From: an uncultured Bacilli bacterium
Lineage (GTDB): Bacteria > Bacillota_I > Bacilli_A > RFN20 > CAG-826
DNA: 32,713 nt
NCBI GenBank assembly: GCA_934168325.1
Contig: CAKPNG010000015.1
Location: 1 to 32,713 of the forward strand
Direction of reading: 5' to 3'
The position numbers were made by a program, and so were the translations under genes. Under the pieces are notes generated by a model that saw only the letters and a list, made by a program, of their open reading frames with translations, searched no databases and was not told where the DNA came from. This document shows, piece after piece, positions 14,082 through 22,786 of this stretch (the stretch's first letter is position 1; each line of letters begins with the position of its first letter).

Positions 14082-16289
14082 ATGAATTACGAAAACGAGT
14101 TAAACAAAAATCAATATGAAGCAGTTACTTCAAACGCAAAATATTTAAGAATTATTGCAGGTGCTGGTAGTGGAAAAACTAGAGTTTTAACCTATAGAAT
14201 TGCTTATCTTATTGAACATTTTAGAATAAATCCTTATCAAATCTTAGCCATTACTTTTACTAATAAAGTTGCTAAAGAAATGAAAGAAAGAACTATTAAA
14301 TTATTACCTAATTTTAATTTAGCTGGTTTAACTATATCTACATTTCATAGCTTTTGTGCCCGTTTTTTAAGAAAAGAAATAGATGTTTTAGGTATTACTA
14401 ATAATTTTTTAATTTTAGATGATGAAGATCAAACAAGATTATTAAAAAATATTGCTACTGATTTTGGCTATAAAAAAAGTGATGATATAGTAGATGAAGC
14501 ATCTGGATTTATTGCTCATAATAAAACAGAAGGCAAGTTACCTAGTGATATAGTTTCTAGCAAATTAAAACCAAACGAGAAAAAATTATATAATTTCTTT
14601 ATAGAATACGAAAAAAGAAAAAATGAGATGAAATCATTAGATTTTGATGATTTACTTATTTATACTATTAAAATTTTAGAACATTATCCTGATGTTAAAG
14701 AAAGATATAATAATCATTTTAGACATATTTTAATTGATGAATTTCAAGATACAAATGATACTCAATATAGATTAGTTCATTTATTAATGGGAAGAGAAAC
14801 TTCTTTATACGTTGTTGGTGATCCTGATCAAACTATTTATACATGGCGTGGTGCTAATCAATCCATTATAATGAGCGAATTAAAAGAAGATTTTTATCCT
14901 TTAACAACAGTTGTATTAAATGAAAATTATCGTTCAACATCTGAGATATTAGATGCTGCAAATAAATTAATTTCACATAATAAAGAACGTGAACCTAAAG
15001 ATTTATTTACTAATAATGGGAATGGCAAAAGAATTAGTATTAATTCTTTTGATACTTCTCTTAATGAAGGCAATTTTGTTGCTAGAAAAATCGAAGAATT
15101 AAAAAGAAATAATAAAGATTTTTCATATAATGAAGTAGCTATCTTATATAGATCTAGTTATTTATCACTAAAAATTGAAAATGCTTTAATTGCTCATAAA
15201 ATTCCTTATCGAGTTTATGGTGGAACTAAATTCTATTCAAGAAAAGAAATTAAAGATTGTTTAGCTTATTTTAGATTATTAATAAATGAAGATGATGATA
15301 TTAGCTTTGAAAGAATAGTAAATGTTCCTAGAAGAGCAATCGGTGAAACTAGTGTCGCTTACTTAAAAGATGAAGCAAGAAGAAATAATTTATCAATGAT
15401 TAAATACTTAAAAGAGATTACTCACTTTGACACTTCTTTAAAGAGTAAAGTTATCACTTCATTAACCGAATTAATTAATAAATTAGATGAAACAAGAAAT
15501 AAATTAACTGAAAATTTAGAGGCTTATAGCGAGGTTTTAAATAAATTTATCATAAATATTGGATATAACGAATACCTTGAAGAAAAAGATGAAACTAAAG
15601 ATAAAGTTGAAAATGTTAAAGCTTTGATTGATGATATTAGAAGCTATTTAAAAACAAATCCTGAATCTAGTTTTGATGAATATTTACAAAATATTACTCT
15701 TATCACATCTCAAGATGAAATTGAAAATGTTGATAATATTTCTTTAATGACTGTTCATACTGCTAAAGGATTAGAATTTGATTATGTATTTATAATTGGC
15801 TTTAACCAAGGAATTTTCCCTAATAGAAGATCAGCAGAAGAATCACCTATTGGGCTTGAAGAAGAAAGACGTTTAGCTTATGTTGCTTTTACTAGAGCTA
15901 GAAAAGAATTATTCTTAACTTTAAATAGAGAATATTCATATTCTTTATCTACTAATAATATTCCTTCAATGTTTATTCAAGAAGCTGGTATTAAATTAGA
16001 TAACTTTAGATTTGTTCCTCAACATGAATCTAATGATAGAATTTATCGTTATAATATGGATAATCCTTATGAAAATAATAGTAAACCAAAATATACTCAA
16101 TCAACTGTTATTGATCTTAAAAAAGGTAATGGTATAACTTGGAATGTTGGAGATACTTGTTATCATAAAGTATTTAAAGAAGGTAAAGTTTTAAGTGTTA
16201 ATGGTGATATAATTGAAGTAGATTTTATTGACTTTGGTAAAAAAACATTACTTGGATCTCACCCTATGCTATCTAAGAAGGAGAATTAA
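14082..16289 (+). CDS. pcrA: ATP-dependent 3'-5' DNA helicase PcrA (UvrD family)
   Basis: This is a 735-residue superfamily 1A helicase for repair and replication-fork maintenance. The sequence shows the Q motif (NKNQYEAVTS), Walker A AGAGSGKT at about 27-34, motif Ia TFTNKVAKEMKER, Walker B LIDEFQDTNDTQ at about 222-233, motif III GDPDQTIYTWRGA, motif IV/V parts MTVHTAKGLEFDYVF, and motif VI EEERRLAYVAFTRARKEL. The C-terminal tail ends in a Tudor-like fold (GDTCYHKVFKEGKVLSVNGD) as in Bacillus PcrA, used to bind RNA polymerase. Length is normal. There is no SD, and the start at 14082 is at or within 3 bases of the expected transcript start. It leads an operon with ligA 2 bases later. Confidence 0.97.
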   Translation: MNYENELNKNQYEAVTSNAKYLRIIAGAGSGKTRVLTYRIAYLIEHFRINPYQILAITFTNKVAKEMKERTIKLLPNFNLAGLTISTFHSFCARFLRKEIDVLGITNNFLILDDEDQTRLLKNIATDFGYKKSDDIVDEASGFIAHNKTEGKLPSDIVSSKLKPNEKKLYNFFIEYEKRKNEMKSLDFDDLLIYTIKILEHYPDVKERYNNHFRHILIDEFQDTNDTQYRLVHLLMGRETSLYVVGDPDQTIYTWRGANQSIIMSELKEDFYPLTTVVLNENYRSTSEILDAANKLISHNKEREPKDLFTNNGNGKRISINSFDTSLNEGNFVARKIEELKRNNKDFSYNEVAILYRSSYLSLKIENALIAHKIPYRVYGGTKFYSRKEIKDCLAYFRLLINEDDDISFERIVNVPRRAIGETSVAYLKDEARRNNLSMIKYLKEITHFDTSLKSKVITSLTELINKLDETRNKLTENLEAYSEVLNKFIINIGYNEYLEEKDETKDKVENVKALIDDIRSYLKTNPESSFDEYLQNITLITSQDEIENVDNISLMTVHTAKGLEFDYVFIIGFNQGIFPNRRSAEESPIGLEEERRLAYVAFTRARKELFLTLNREYSYSLSTNNIPSMFIQEAGIKLDNFRFVPQHESNDRIYRYNMDNPYENNSKPKYTQSTVIDLKKGNGITWNVGDTCYHKVFKEGKVLSVNGDIIEVDFIDFGKKTLLGSHPMLSKKEN

Positions 16290-16291
16290 TA

Positions 16292-18310
16292 ATGAATTTT
16301 TTAGACGCACAAAAAAGACATGAAGAATTAGTTAAATTATTAGAAAAATATTCTTACGAATACTATGTTTTAGATAATCCTACAGTAACTGATGAAGAAT
16401 ATGATAGTAAATTAAGTGAATTAGAAAATATAGAAAAAGAATATCCTATTTTAGTAACTAGAAATTCTCCAACTCAAAGAATTATTGGCCAAGTTCTTAC
16501 AGGATTTAAGAAAATTACTCATCAAGAATTAATGTTATCATTAAGTGATGTATTTAATCTTGAAGAACTTAAAAATTGGGATAATAAAATACATGAAGCT
16601 ACAAATAGAAATGAAGTTGATTATAATGTTGAATTAAAAATCGATGGATTAGCGATGAGTCTAGTTTATGAAAATGGTGAACTTCAATATTGTGCAACTA
16701 GAGGTGATGGCATAACTGGTGAAGATGTTACAACTAACGTTTTAACTATTCCTTCTATACCAACTCGTATAAATATTAAAGAAAGAGTAGAAATTCGTGG
16801 TGAAGTTTATATGGCACATGAAAGTTTTATTAGTTTAAATAAAGCTAGAGAAGAAGCTGGAGAACCTTTATTTGCTAATGCTAGAAATGCTGCTGCAGGT
16901 ACTATTAGAAATCTTGATAGTAATGTTGCTAAATCTAGAAAATTAGATGCTTGGTGGTATTATTTGCAAGATGCTGAAAATTATGGTGTAAAAACTCAAT
17001 CTGAAGCCTTAGATTTTATTTCAAATCTTGGTTTCAAGGTTAATCCAAATAGAATAGTAGCTCATAGTTACGATGATATTATTAATTATATTGATAAATA
17101 TACTCAACTTAGAAAAGATTTACCTTACGATATTGATGGTATTGTTTTAAAAGTTAATAATTTAGATCTTCATAATGAAATAGGTTATACAGCAAAAACT
17201 CCTAAATGGGCTGTTGCTTATAAATTTCCACCTGAAGAAGTTATAACTAAATTAAAAGATATAATTTACACAGTTGGTAGAACTGGAAAAATTACTCCAA
17301 ATGCCGTTCTTGAACCTGTTAGAGTTGCTGGAAGTTTAGTTCAAAGAGCTACTCTTCATAACGAAGATTTTATTACTGAAAAAGGTTTGATGATTGGTGA
17401 TTATGTTGTTTTAAGAAAAGCTGGAGACATTATTCCTGAGGTTGTTAGGGTAGTAAAAGAAAGAAGAGATGGAACTCAAATTCCTTTTAAAATGATTGAA
17501 AAGTGTCCTGATTGCGGCTCAAATTTAACAAAAATAGATGCAATGCATTTTTGTTTAAATGAAAATTGTCCTTCTAGAAACATTGAAGGTTTAATTCATT
17601 TTGCTAGTAAGGATGCAATGGATATCACAGGAATTGGAGAAAAAGTTGTTGAACAATTCTTTGCTGAAAAATTTATTAGAACAATTCCTGATATTTATAA
17701 TTTATATAAATATAAGGATAATATAATTGCTATAGATGGTTGGTCTAATAAATCAGTCGATTTAATTCTTGATGCTATTGAAAAATCTAAAGGTAATTCA
17801 TTAGAAAGATTATTATTTGGATTAGGTATTAAAGAAGTTGGTTCTAAAATGTCTAAAGTATTAGCTAAATTTTATGGTGATATTGATAAATTAATGTCTG
17901 CTTCAATTGAAGATTTAAATAAAATTAGTGATGTTGGTGTTGTTTGTTCTGAATCTATTTATAATTATTTCCATAATGAAAATAATATTAATATGATTAA
18001 TGAATTAAAGGATTTAGGTCTTAATATGAAATATTTAGGTAAAACTACTGTTGATGAAAATAGTTTCTTCTATAATAAGAAAGTAGTTTTAACAGGAACC
18101 TTATCAAAATATGGTCGTAAAGAAGCTACAGAATTATTGGAAAATTTAGGAGCACATGTTTCAAGTAGTGTTTCTAAAGTTACAAATATTGTAATTTATG
18201 GTGAAGAAGCTGGTAGTAAACTTGATAAAGCACGTAAATTAAATGTTTATACAATGAGTGAAGATGAATTTATTAATAAATTGGAGGAAGAAAATGAAAA
18301 AGGTAACTAA
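16292..18310 (+). CDS. ligA: NAD-dependent DNA ligase LigA
   Basis: This 672-residue ligase seals nicks using NAD. The domains are in usual order: Ia domain with the YYVLDNPTVTDEEYD signature (about 24-38), the adenylation domain with the active-site Lys in KIDG (K116), the OB fold, a four-Cys zinc finger (CPDCG ... C-x4-CPSR), helix-hairpin-helix repeats (GIGEKVVEQFF, GLGIKEVGSKMSK) and a C-terminal BRCT domain from about 592 (NKKVVLTGTLSKYGRKEATELLE). All key parts are present. GAAGGAG lies before the ATG. The gene overlaps gatC by 17 bases. Confidence 0.98.
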   Translation: MNFLDAQKRHEELVKLLEKYSYEYYVLDNPTVTDEEYDSKLSELENIEKEYPILVTRNSPTQRIIGQVLTGFKKITHQELMLSLSDVFNLEELKNWDNKIHEATNRNEVDYNVELKIDGLAMSLVYENGELQYCATRGDGITGEDVTTNVLTIPSIPTRINIKERVEIRGEVYMAHESFISLNKAREEAGEPLFANARNAAAGTIRNLDSNVAKSRKLDAWWYYLQDAENYGVKTQSEALDFISNLGFKVNPNRIVAHSYDDIINYIDKYTQLRKDLPYDIDGIVLKVNNLDLHNEIGYTAKTPKWAVAYKFPPEEVITKLKDIIYTVGRTGKITPNAVLEPVRVAGSLVQRATLHNEDFITEKGLMIGDYVVLRKAGDIIPEVVRVVKERRDGTQIPFKMIEKCPDCGSNLTKIDAMHFCLNENCPSRNIEGLIHFASKDAMDITGIGEKVVEQFFAEKFIRTIPDIYNLYKYKDNIIAIDGWSNKSVDLILDAIEKSKGNSLERLLFGLGIKEVGSKMSKVLAKFYGDIDKLMSASIEDLNKISDVGVVCSESIYNYFHNENNINMINELKDLGLNMKYLGKTTVDENSFFYNKKVVLTGTLSKYGRKEATELLENLGAHVSSSVSKVTNIVIYGEEAGSKLDKARKLNVYTMSEDEFINKLEEENEKGN

Positions 18311-18587
18311 AGAAGTATTAGTTGATGCAAGTAATCGTTTATTATTTACAATGAGTGATGAAGAATTTGATCTTTTATTAGAAGAATTTGATACATTAAC
18401 CAAACAATTTAATTTAATTGGAGAAATCGAAGGAGTTGATGATGAAATTCCTATGACTTTTCCTTATGAAGTATATCAATATACTTTAAGAGAAGATATT
18501 CCATGTAAACCATTAAAGAAAGAAGAAGTTTTAAAGAATGCTGGTAGTGTTCAAGATGGTCAAATTAAACTTCCAAAGGTATTATAA
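18294..18587 (+). CDS. gatC: Asp/Glu-tRNA amidotransferase subunit C
   Basis: The 97-residue GatC wraps around GatA and joins it to GatB. The start at 18294 (MKKVTKEVLVDASNRLLFTM) is set by GGAGGAAG just upstream and fits the family's length; a longer in-frame start at 18258 would be read from within ligA. Family marks are the N-terminal helical pair (LFTMSDEEFDLLLEEFDTL), then EGVDDEIPMTFP matching the usual EGV-x-P-(M/T)-x-(H/F)-P loop, and LREDIP. It overlaps the ligA end by 17 bases and stops 2 bases before gatA. Confidence 0.94.
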   Translation: MKKVTKEVLVDASNRLLFTMSDEEFDLLLEEFDTLTKQFNLIGEIEGVDDEIPMTFPYEVYQYTLREDIPCKPLKKEEVLKNAGSVQDGQIKLPKVL

Positions 18588-18589
18588 TT

Positions 18590-20065
18590 ATGAATTATTT
18601 AGATTTAACTATTAAAGAAATACATAATGCTTTATTAGAAAAGAAAGTTACTGTAACTGAACTTACTAAAGAAGCTATTAAAAGAGCGAAAGAAAATAAA
18701 GACAATGCTTTTGAACTTATTTTAGAAGATGAACCTCTTAAAAAAGCTAAAGAATTAGATGAATTACCTGTACCAGTTGATAATTTATTATTTGGTATCC
18801 CATTTGTTAGTAAAGATAATTTTAGTACAAAAGATATTGAAACAACTGGAAGTAGTAATATTTTAAACGGTTATATTCCTTTATTTAATGCTACTGTTAT
18901 TGATAAATTATTAAAAGCAAACGCTATTTTAATTGGTAAAGCTACCTTAGATGAACTTGCTATGGGTGGAACTGGAACTAGTGGTCATAAAGGCATTACT
19001 TATAATCCTTATGATAAAACTCATTCTCATTTAATTGGTGGTTCCAGTTGTGGTAGCGCAGTTTCAGTTGCTAGTGCAATTGTTCCTTTTTCATTAGGTA
19101 GTGATACAGGTGATAGTGTTAGAAAACCTGCAAATAATGCGGGATTAGTAGGGTTTAAGCCTACTTGGGGTAGAATTTCTCGTTTTGGATTATTCCCTTT
19201 TGCACCAAGTTTAGATCATGTTGGTTATTTTACTAGAGACGTATTTGATAGCGCTTATTTATTAAATATTTTAGCAGGTCATGATGAAAAAGACTCAACT
19301 AGTAGTTTAGAAAAAGTTGATGACTATACTACTTTTTCTAAAGATATAAAAGGTAAAAAATTTGCTGTTATTAAAGAAATTGAAGATTCTGTTACTGATG
19401 AAGTTTTAAATAAAAGATTTAAATTCATTCTTAAAGAATTAGAAAATAAAGGTGCTATTATTGAAAGAGTTAGTATTGATAAAAGATTATTAGAATCTAT
19501 TTATCCAAGTTACTTTGTTATAAGTTGTGCTGAAGCTACAAGTAATAATGCAAATTTAGATGGTATTAAATTTGGTCCATATTATGGTGGTAAAACTTAT
19601 CAAGAAGTTATGTTTAATGCTCGTACTAATGGATTCTCAAATCTTATTAAAAGAAGATTTGTCATTGGAAGTTATGCTTTAATGAGAGAAAATCAACATG
19701 ATTTATTTTTAAGAGCTCAAAAAGCTAGAAGAATTATTACTAATAAATTTAATGAAGTATTAAATAAATATGATTATATTATTAATTTAGCTTCTCCAAG
19801 TGTTGCTCCAGAAATTGGTAAAGCAAGTGATAAATTATCTAATGAATATTTAATTGCTGATAATTATTTAGCTTTTGCTAATTTTGGTGGTCAACCTTCA
19901 ATTACTTTACCAATTGGATTTAAAGATGATTTACCATTTGGTGTTAATGTTACAAGTAAGATATTTACTGAATTAAATTTATTTACTGCTGCTAATGCTA
20001 TTGAAGAAATTACAGGTTTTAGTAATTTATCAGTAAATAATTATAAGAATAAGGAGGAGAAATAA
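18590..20065 (+). CDS. gatA: Asp/Glu-tRNA amidotransferase subunit A
   Basis: The 491-residue GatA is the amidase that releases ammonia from Gln or Asn for the tRNA-bound Glu to become Gln. The Ser-cisSer-Lys triad is present: K75 (GIPFVSKDN), S152 in the Gly/Ser-rich stretch GGSSCGSA and S176 in SDTGDSVRKP. In most bacteria these loops read GGSSGGSA and DTGGS; here Cys replaces Gly and Asp replaces the Gly before the nucleophile. I recall TGDS from Mollicutes GatA, so this is probably a lineage mark and not a broken enzyme. No SD is evident between gatC and gatA (2-base gap), implying translational coupling. Confidence 0.97.
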   Translation: MNYLDLTIKEIHNALLEKKVTVTELTKEAIKRAKENKDNAFELILEDEPLKKAKELDELPVPVDNLLFGIPFVSKDNFSTKDIETTGSSNILNGYIPLFNATVIDKLLKANAILIGKATLDELAMGGTGTSGHKGITYNPYDKTHSHLIGGSSCGSAVSVASAIVPFSLGSDTGDSVRKPANNAGLVGFKPTWGRISRFGLFPFAPSLDHVGYFTRDVFDSAYLLNILAGHDEKDSTSSLEKVDDYTTFSKDIKGKKFAVIKEIEDSVTDEVLNKRFKFILKELENKGAIIERVSIDKRLLESIYPSYFVISCAEATSNNANLDGIKFGPYYGGKTYQEVMFNARTNGFSNLIKRRFVIGSYALMRENQHDLFLRAQKARRIITNKFNEVLNKYDYIINLASPSVAPEIGKASDKLSNEYLIADNYLAFANFGGQPSITLPIGFKDDLPFGVNVTSKIFTELNLFTAANAIEEITGFSNLSVNNYKNKEEK

Positions 20066-20067
20066 TT

Positions 20068-21492
20068 ATGAATTTTGAAGCAATTATTGGTTTAGAAATC
20101 CATGTTGAGATGAAAACTAAAAGCAAAATGTTTTCACCTGCTCCTATTAATTTTAGTGATGATCCAAATACTGATGTTACTTTATTGGATATGGCATTCC
20201 CAGGAACTATGCCTGTAGTTAATAAAGAAGCAGTAAGAAATGCTATAAGAATGTGTAATGCATTACATATGCATATTGACCAAGAATTATGGTTTGATAG
20301 AAAGAATTATTTTTATAGTGATTTACCAAAAGGTTATCAAATTACTCAACAAGCTAGACCTATCGGAAGTGAAGGTTATCTTGAAATTGAAATTGATGGT
20401 AAATTAAGAAAGATTGAAATTGAAAGACTTCATATGGAAGAAGATACTTGTAAACAATTACATTTTAGTAATTATACTTTACTTGATTATAATCGCGCTG
20501 GTATTCCATTAATTGAAATTGTTTCTAAGCCAGTTATGCATAGTGGTGAAGAAGCTAAAAAATATGTTGATAAAATAAGAGAACTAGTAACTTTTAGTGG
20601 TGTTAGCGATGGAAAGATGGAAGAAGGAAGTCTTAGATGTGATGTTAATGTTTCTATTAGACCATATGGCGAAACTAAATTTGGTACTAAAGTTGAAATT
20701 AAAAACTTAAATAGTATTGCTAATATTGAAAAAGCAATTGATTATGAAATTAAAAGACAATCTGAATTATTGTTATTAGGTCAAGATGTTAGACAAGAAA
20801 CTAGACGTTTTGATGAGAGTAAAAAAGAAACAGTATTAATGCGTGTTAAGACTGATGCTGTTGATTATAAATATTTTACTGAGCCTAATATTGTTCCTAT
20901 TAAAATTAGTGATGAGTTTGTTAAAGATGCAATTGATACATGCCCTGAACTTTATGATCATAAATTAAATAGGTTTGTTAATGACTATAATTTAGATATT
21001 GTTGACGCTAAAATTCTTTTAAATAATATTGAAATTGCAGACTTTTTTGAAAAAATATGCAGTTTTTCAAAAAATTATGTTGCTATTAGTAAGTTTGTAA
21101 TTACTGAAATTTTAGGATATTTAAATAAAAATAATTTAGTAATAAAAGACTTTAAAGTTGAACCTAAATACATTGCTGAAATGGTAGATTTACTTAAAAC
21201 TGGAGAAATTAATTCATCTCAAGGTAAAGAAATTTTTGCTAAAGTTATAAAAGAAAATAAATCACCAATCGCAATTAAAAAAGAATCTGGAGTCTCTTTA
21301 ATAAGCGATGAAGATACAATTAGAAAAATGGTTATTGATATTTTAGAGGCAAATGAAACTTTAAAAGCTGATTTTAGAGCTGGTAAAGATAGAGTAAAAG
21401 GTTTCATTATGGGTAATTTAATGAAACAAACTCATGGTAAAGTTAATCCTACAATAGCAAATAAAATTATTATTGAAGAACTTAAGAAATAG
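20068..21492 (+). CDS. gatB: Asp/Glu-tRNA amidotransferase subunit B
   Basis: The 474-residue GatB is the kinase/tRNA-binding subunit that activates Glu-tRNA(Gln) with ATP. Signatures are AIIGLEIHVEMKTKSKMFSP at the start, the DLPKGYQITQQ(A)RPI segment, LLDYNRAGIPLIEIVS, and EGSLRCDVNVSIRP. The C-terminal YqeY-like tail (KEIFAKVIKENKS, ending FIMGNLMKQTHGKVNPT) is complete. AAGGAGGAG precedes the ATG. It is the last gene of the pcrA operon and its 3' end overlaps the 3' end of the convergent mgsA by 11 bases. No separate terminator is visible. Confidence 0.98.
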   Translation: MNFEAIIGLEIHVEMKTKSKMFSPAPINFSDDPNTDVTLLDMAFPGTMPVVNKEAVRNAIRMCNALHMHIDQELWFDRKNYFYSDLPKGYQITQQARPIGSEGYLEIEIDGKLRKIEIERLHMEEDTCKQLHFSNYTLLDYNRAGIPLIEIVSKPVMHSGEEAKKYVDKIRELVTFSGVSDGKMEEGSLRCDVNVSIRPYGETKFGTKVEIKNLNSIANIEKAIDYEIKRQSELLLLGQDVRQETRRFDESKKETVLMRVKTDAVDYKYFTEPNIVPIKISDEFVKDAIDTCPELYDHKLNRFVNDYNLDIVDAKILLNNIEIADFFEKICSFSKNYVAISKFVITEILGYLNKNNLVIKDFKVEPKYIAEMVDLLKTGEINSSQGKEIFAKVIKENKSPIAIKKESGVSLISDEDTIRKMVIDILEANETLKADFRAGKDRVKGFIMGNLMKQTHGKVNPTIANKIIIEELKK

Positions 21493-21877
21493 ATTTTGTT
21501 ATAGTAATTTCGTTATTTTTTAATGCGTTTAATATAATAACTGCTGTGTTAATATTTGTTGCGACAATAGTTTTTGTGACATCACAAAGTCTTAATAATG
21601 CGTTAACATCTGGTTCATGAGGTTGTGCTGTTAATGGATCACGTAAAAATATAACTATATCTAATAAATCTTCAGCAATTAATGAACCGATTTGTTGATC
21701 TCCACCAAGTGGACCTGATTTCATACAAGTTATATTTAATCCAGTTGATAAACTGATTAAACGGCCAGTTGTACCGGTTGCGTATAATTCGTGTTCTTTT
21801 AATACATCAGCATATTTTTTAGCTAAAATTATCATTGATTCCTTCTTTTTATCGTGTGCGATTAATGCTATCTTCAT
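21482..21877 (-). CDS. mgsA: methylglyoxal synthase
   Basis: This 131-residue enzyme converts dihydroxyacetone phosphate to methylglyoxal and phosphate, a bypass of lower glycolysis that relieves sugar-phosphate stress. The phosphate loop TGTTGRL (35-41), GPLGGDQQIG with the catalytic Asp D60, and PHEPD with H87 and D90 are all present, as is the early IALIAHD. The length is just short of the E. coli enzyme. AAAGGGAGG lies 5 nt before the ATG. The gene is alone on the minus strand, divergent by 53 bases from an SDR gene, and overlaps gatB at its 3' end. The product is toxic, so a detoxifying partner is expected; the adjacent SDR could be one, though no evidence shows this. Confidence 0.96.
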   Translation of the reverse strand: MKIALIAHDKKKESMIILAKKYADVLKEHELYATGTTGRLISLSTGLNITCMKSGPLGGDQQIGSLIAEDLLDIVIFLRDPLTAQPHEPDVNALLRLCDVTKTIVATNINTAVIILNALKNNEITITKSIS

Positions 21878-21930
21878 ATTCGCCTCCCTTTAATATATAA
21901 TTATTATAATTTATAAGGATTTAAAAATAT

Positions 21931-22719
21931 ATGGAAAAAAGAGCTTTAATTACAGGTGCTACCGGCGGTATCGGTAAAAATTTAGCAAAGATTTTTGCAA
22001 GAAATTATTATGATTTAGTTTTGACTAGTACAAAGTTAGATAAACTCAATGCTTTAAAAGAAGAAATAGTTAAAGAATTTAATGTAAAAGTTGATGTTTT
22101 AGAAGTTAATTTATCTAGTGATAATGGAGCTAAATTAATCAAAGAATATACTGATTCAAAAGATTATTTTATAAATATTTTAGTTAATAATGCTGGATTT
22201 GGTAATTTTGGTGATTTTTATGAGATTCCTTACGAAAAAGAAAATGATTTATTAAATGTTAATATTAAAGCATTAACAGAACTTACTTATATTTATCTAC
22301 AAAATATGGTTAAAAATAAAGAAGGTAAAATATTAAATGTAGGAAGTATTGCTTCATTTGCTAGTGGACCTTATTTATTAACTTATTATGCTAGTAAAAA
22401 TTATGTTTTAGCTTTTAGTTATGGTTTAGCTAAAGAAGTTAAAAAACATAATATCAGTGTAACTTGCTTATGTCCTGGTACTACTGATACTGGATTTGAA
22501 AAAAGAGCAAATTTAGATAATTCAAAATTATTTAGCACTTTAAGAGTTGCTACACCTGAAAAAGTAGCTGAATATGGTTATAAAAAATTAATGAAGAAAA
22601 AAGAAATAGCAATTTATGGTGCTAGTAATCGTTTTCTTATTTTTATGATTCGTTTTAGCCCTAGAAGATTAGTAAGAAGTGTAATTTGCAAAATCCAAGA
22701 TAAAAGAAAAGCAAAATAA
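21931..22719 (+). CDS. short-chain dehydrogenase/reductase
   Basis: This is a 262-residue classical SDR with Rossmann motif TGATGGIG (8-15), NNAG (86-89), catalytic S139 (NVGSIASFA) and Y152-x3-K156 (YYASK). It reduces a carbonyl or oxidises an alcohol with NAD(P)H; the conserved TSTK after the second strand hints at NADPH, since it lacks an acidic residue at the strand end. The C-terminal part (YGYKKLMKKKEIAIYG then RFLIFMIRFSPRRLV) is basic and amphipathic, as in the YqjQ/DltE-like SDR group, and may touch the membrane. Substrate unknown. TATAAT lies at 21905-21910 and AAGGA 11 nt before the ATG. Confidence 0.92.
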   Translation: MEKRALITGATGGIGKNLAKIFARNYYDLVLTSTKLDKLNALKEEIVKEFNVKVDVLEVNLSSDNGAKLIKEYTDSKDYFINILVNNAGFGNFGDFYEIPYEKENDLLNVNIKALTELTYIYLQNMVKNKEGKILNVGSIASFASGPYLLTYYASKNYVLAFSYGLAKEVKKHNISVTCLCPGTTDTGFEKRANLDNSKLFSTLRVATPEKVAEYGYKKLMKKKEIAIYGASNRFLIFMIRFSPRRLVRSVICKIQDKRKAK

Positions 22720-22774
22720 ATATTTTTGAACCATATATATTATATTTTTTATGTATTTTTAAGTGCGTTTAATT

Positions 22775-22780
22775 TAGAAT
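22775..22780 (+). promoter_or_regulatory. -10 element for a leaderless mRNA (RluA-family gene)
   Basis: TAGAAT ends exactly 6 nt before the ATG at 22787. The six bases between (AGGTCT) do not serve as a spaced Shine-Dalgarno. No good -35 is seen. Confidence 0.45.
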
Positions 22781-22786
22781 AGGTCT

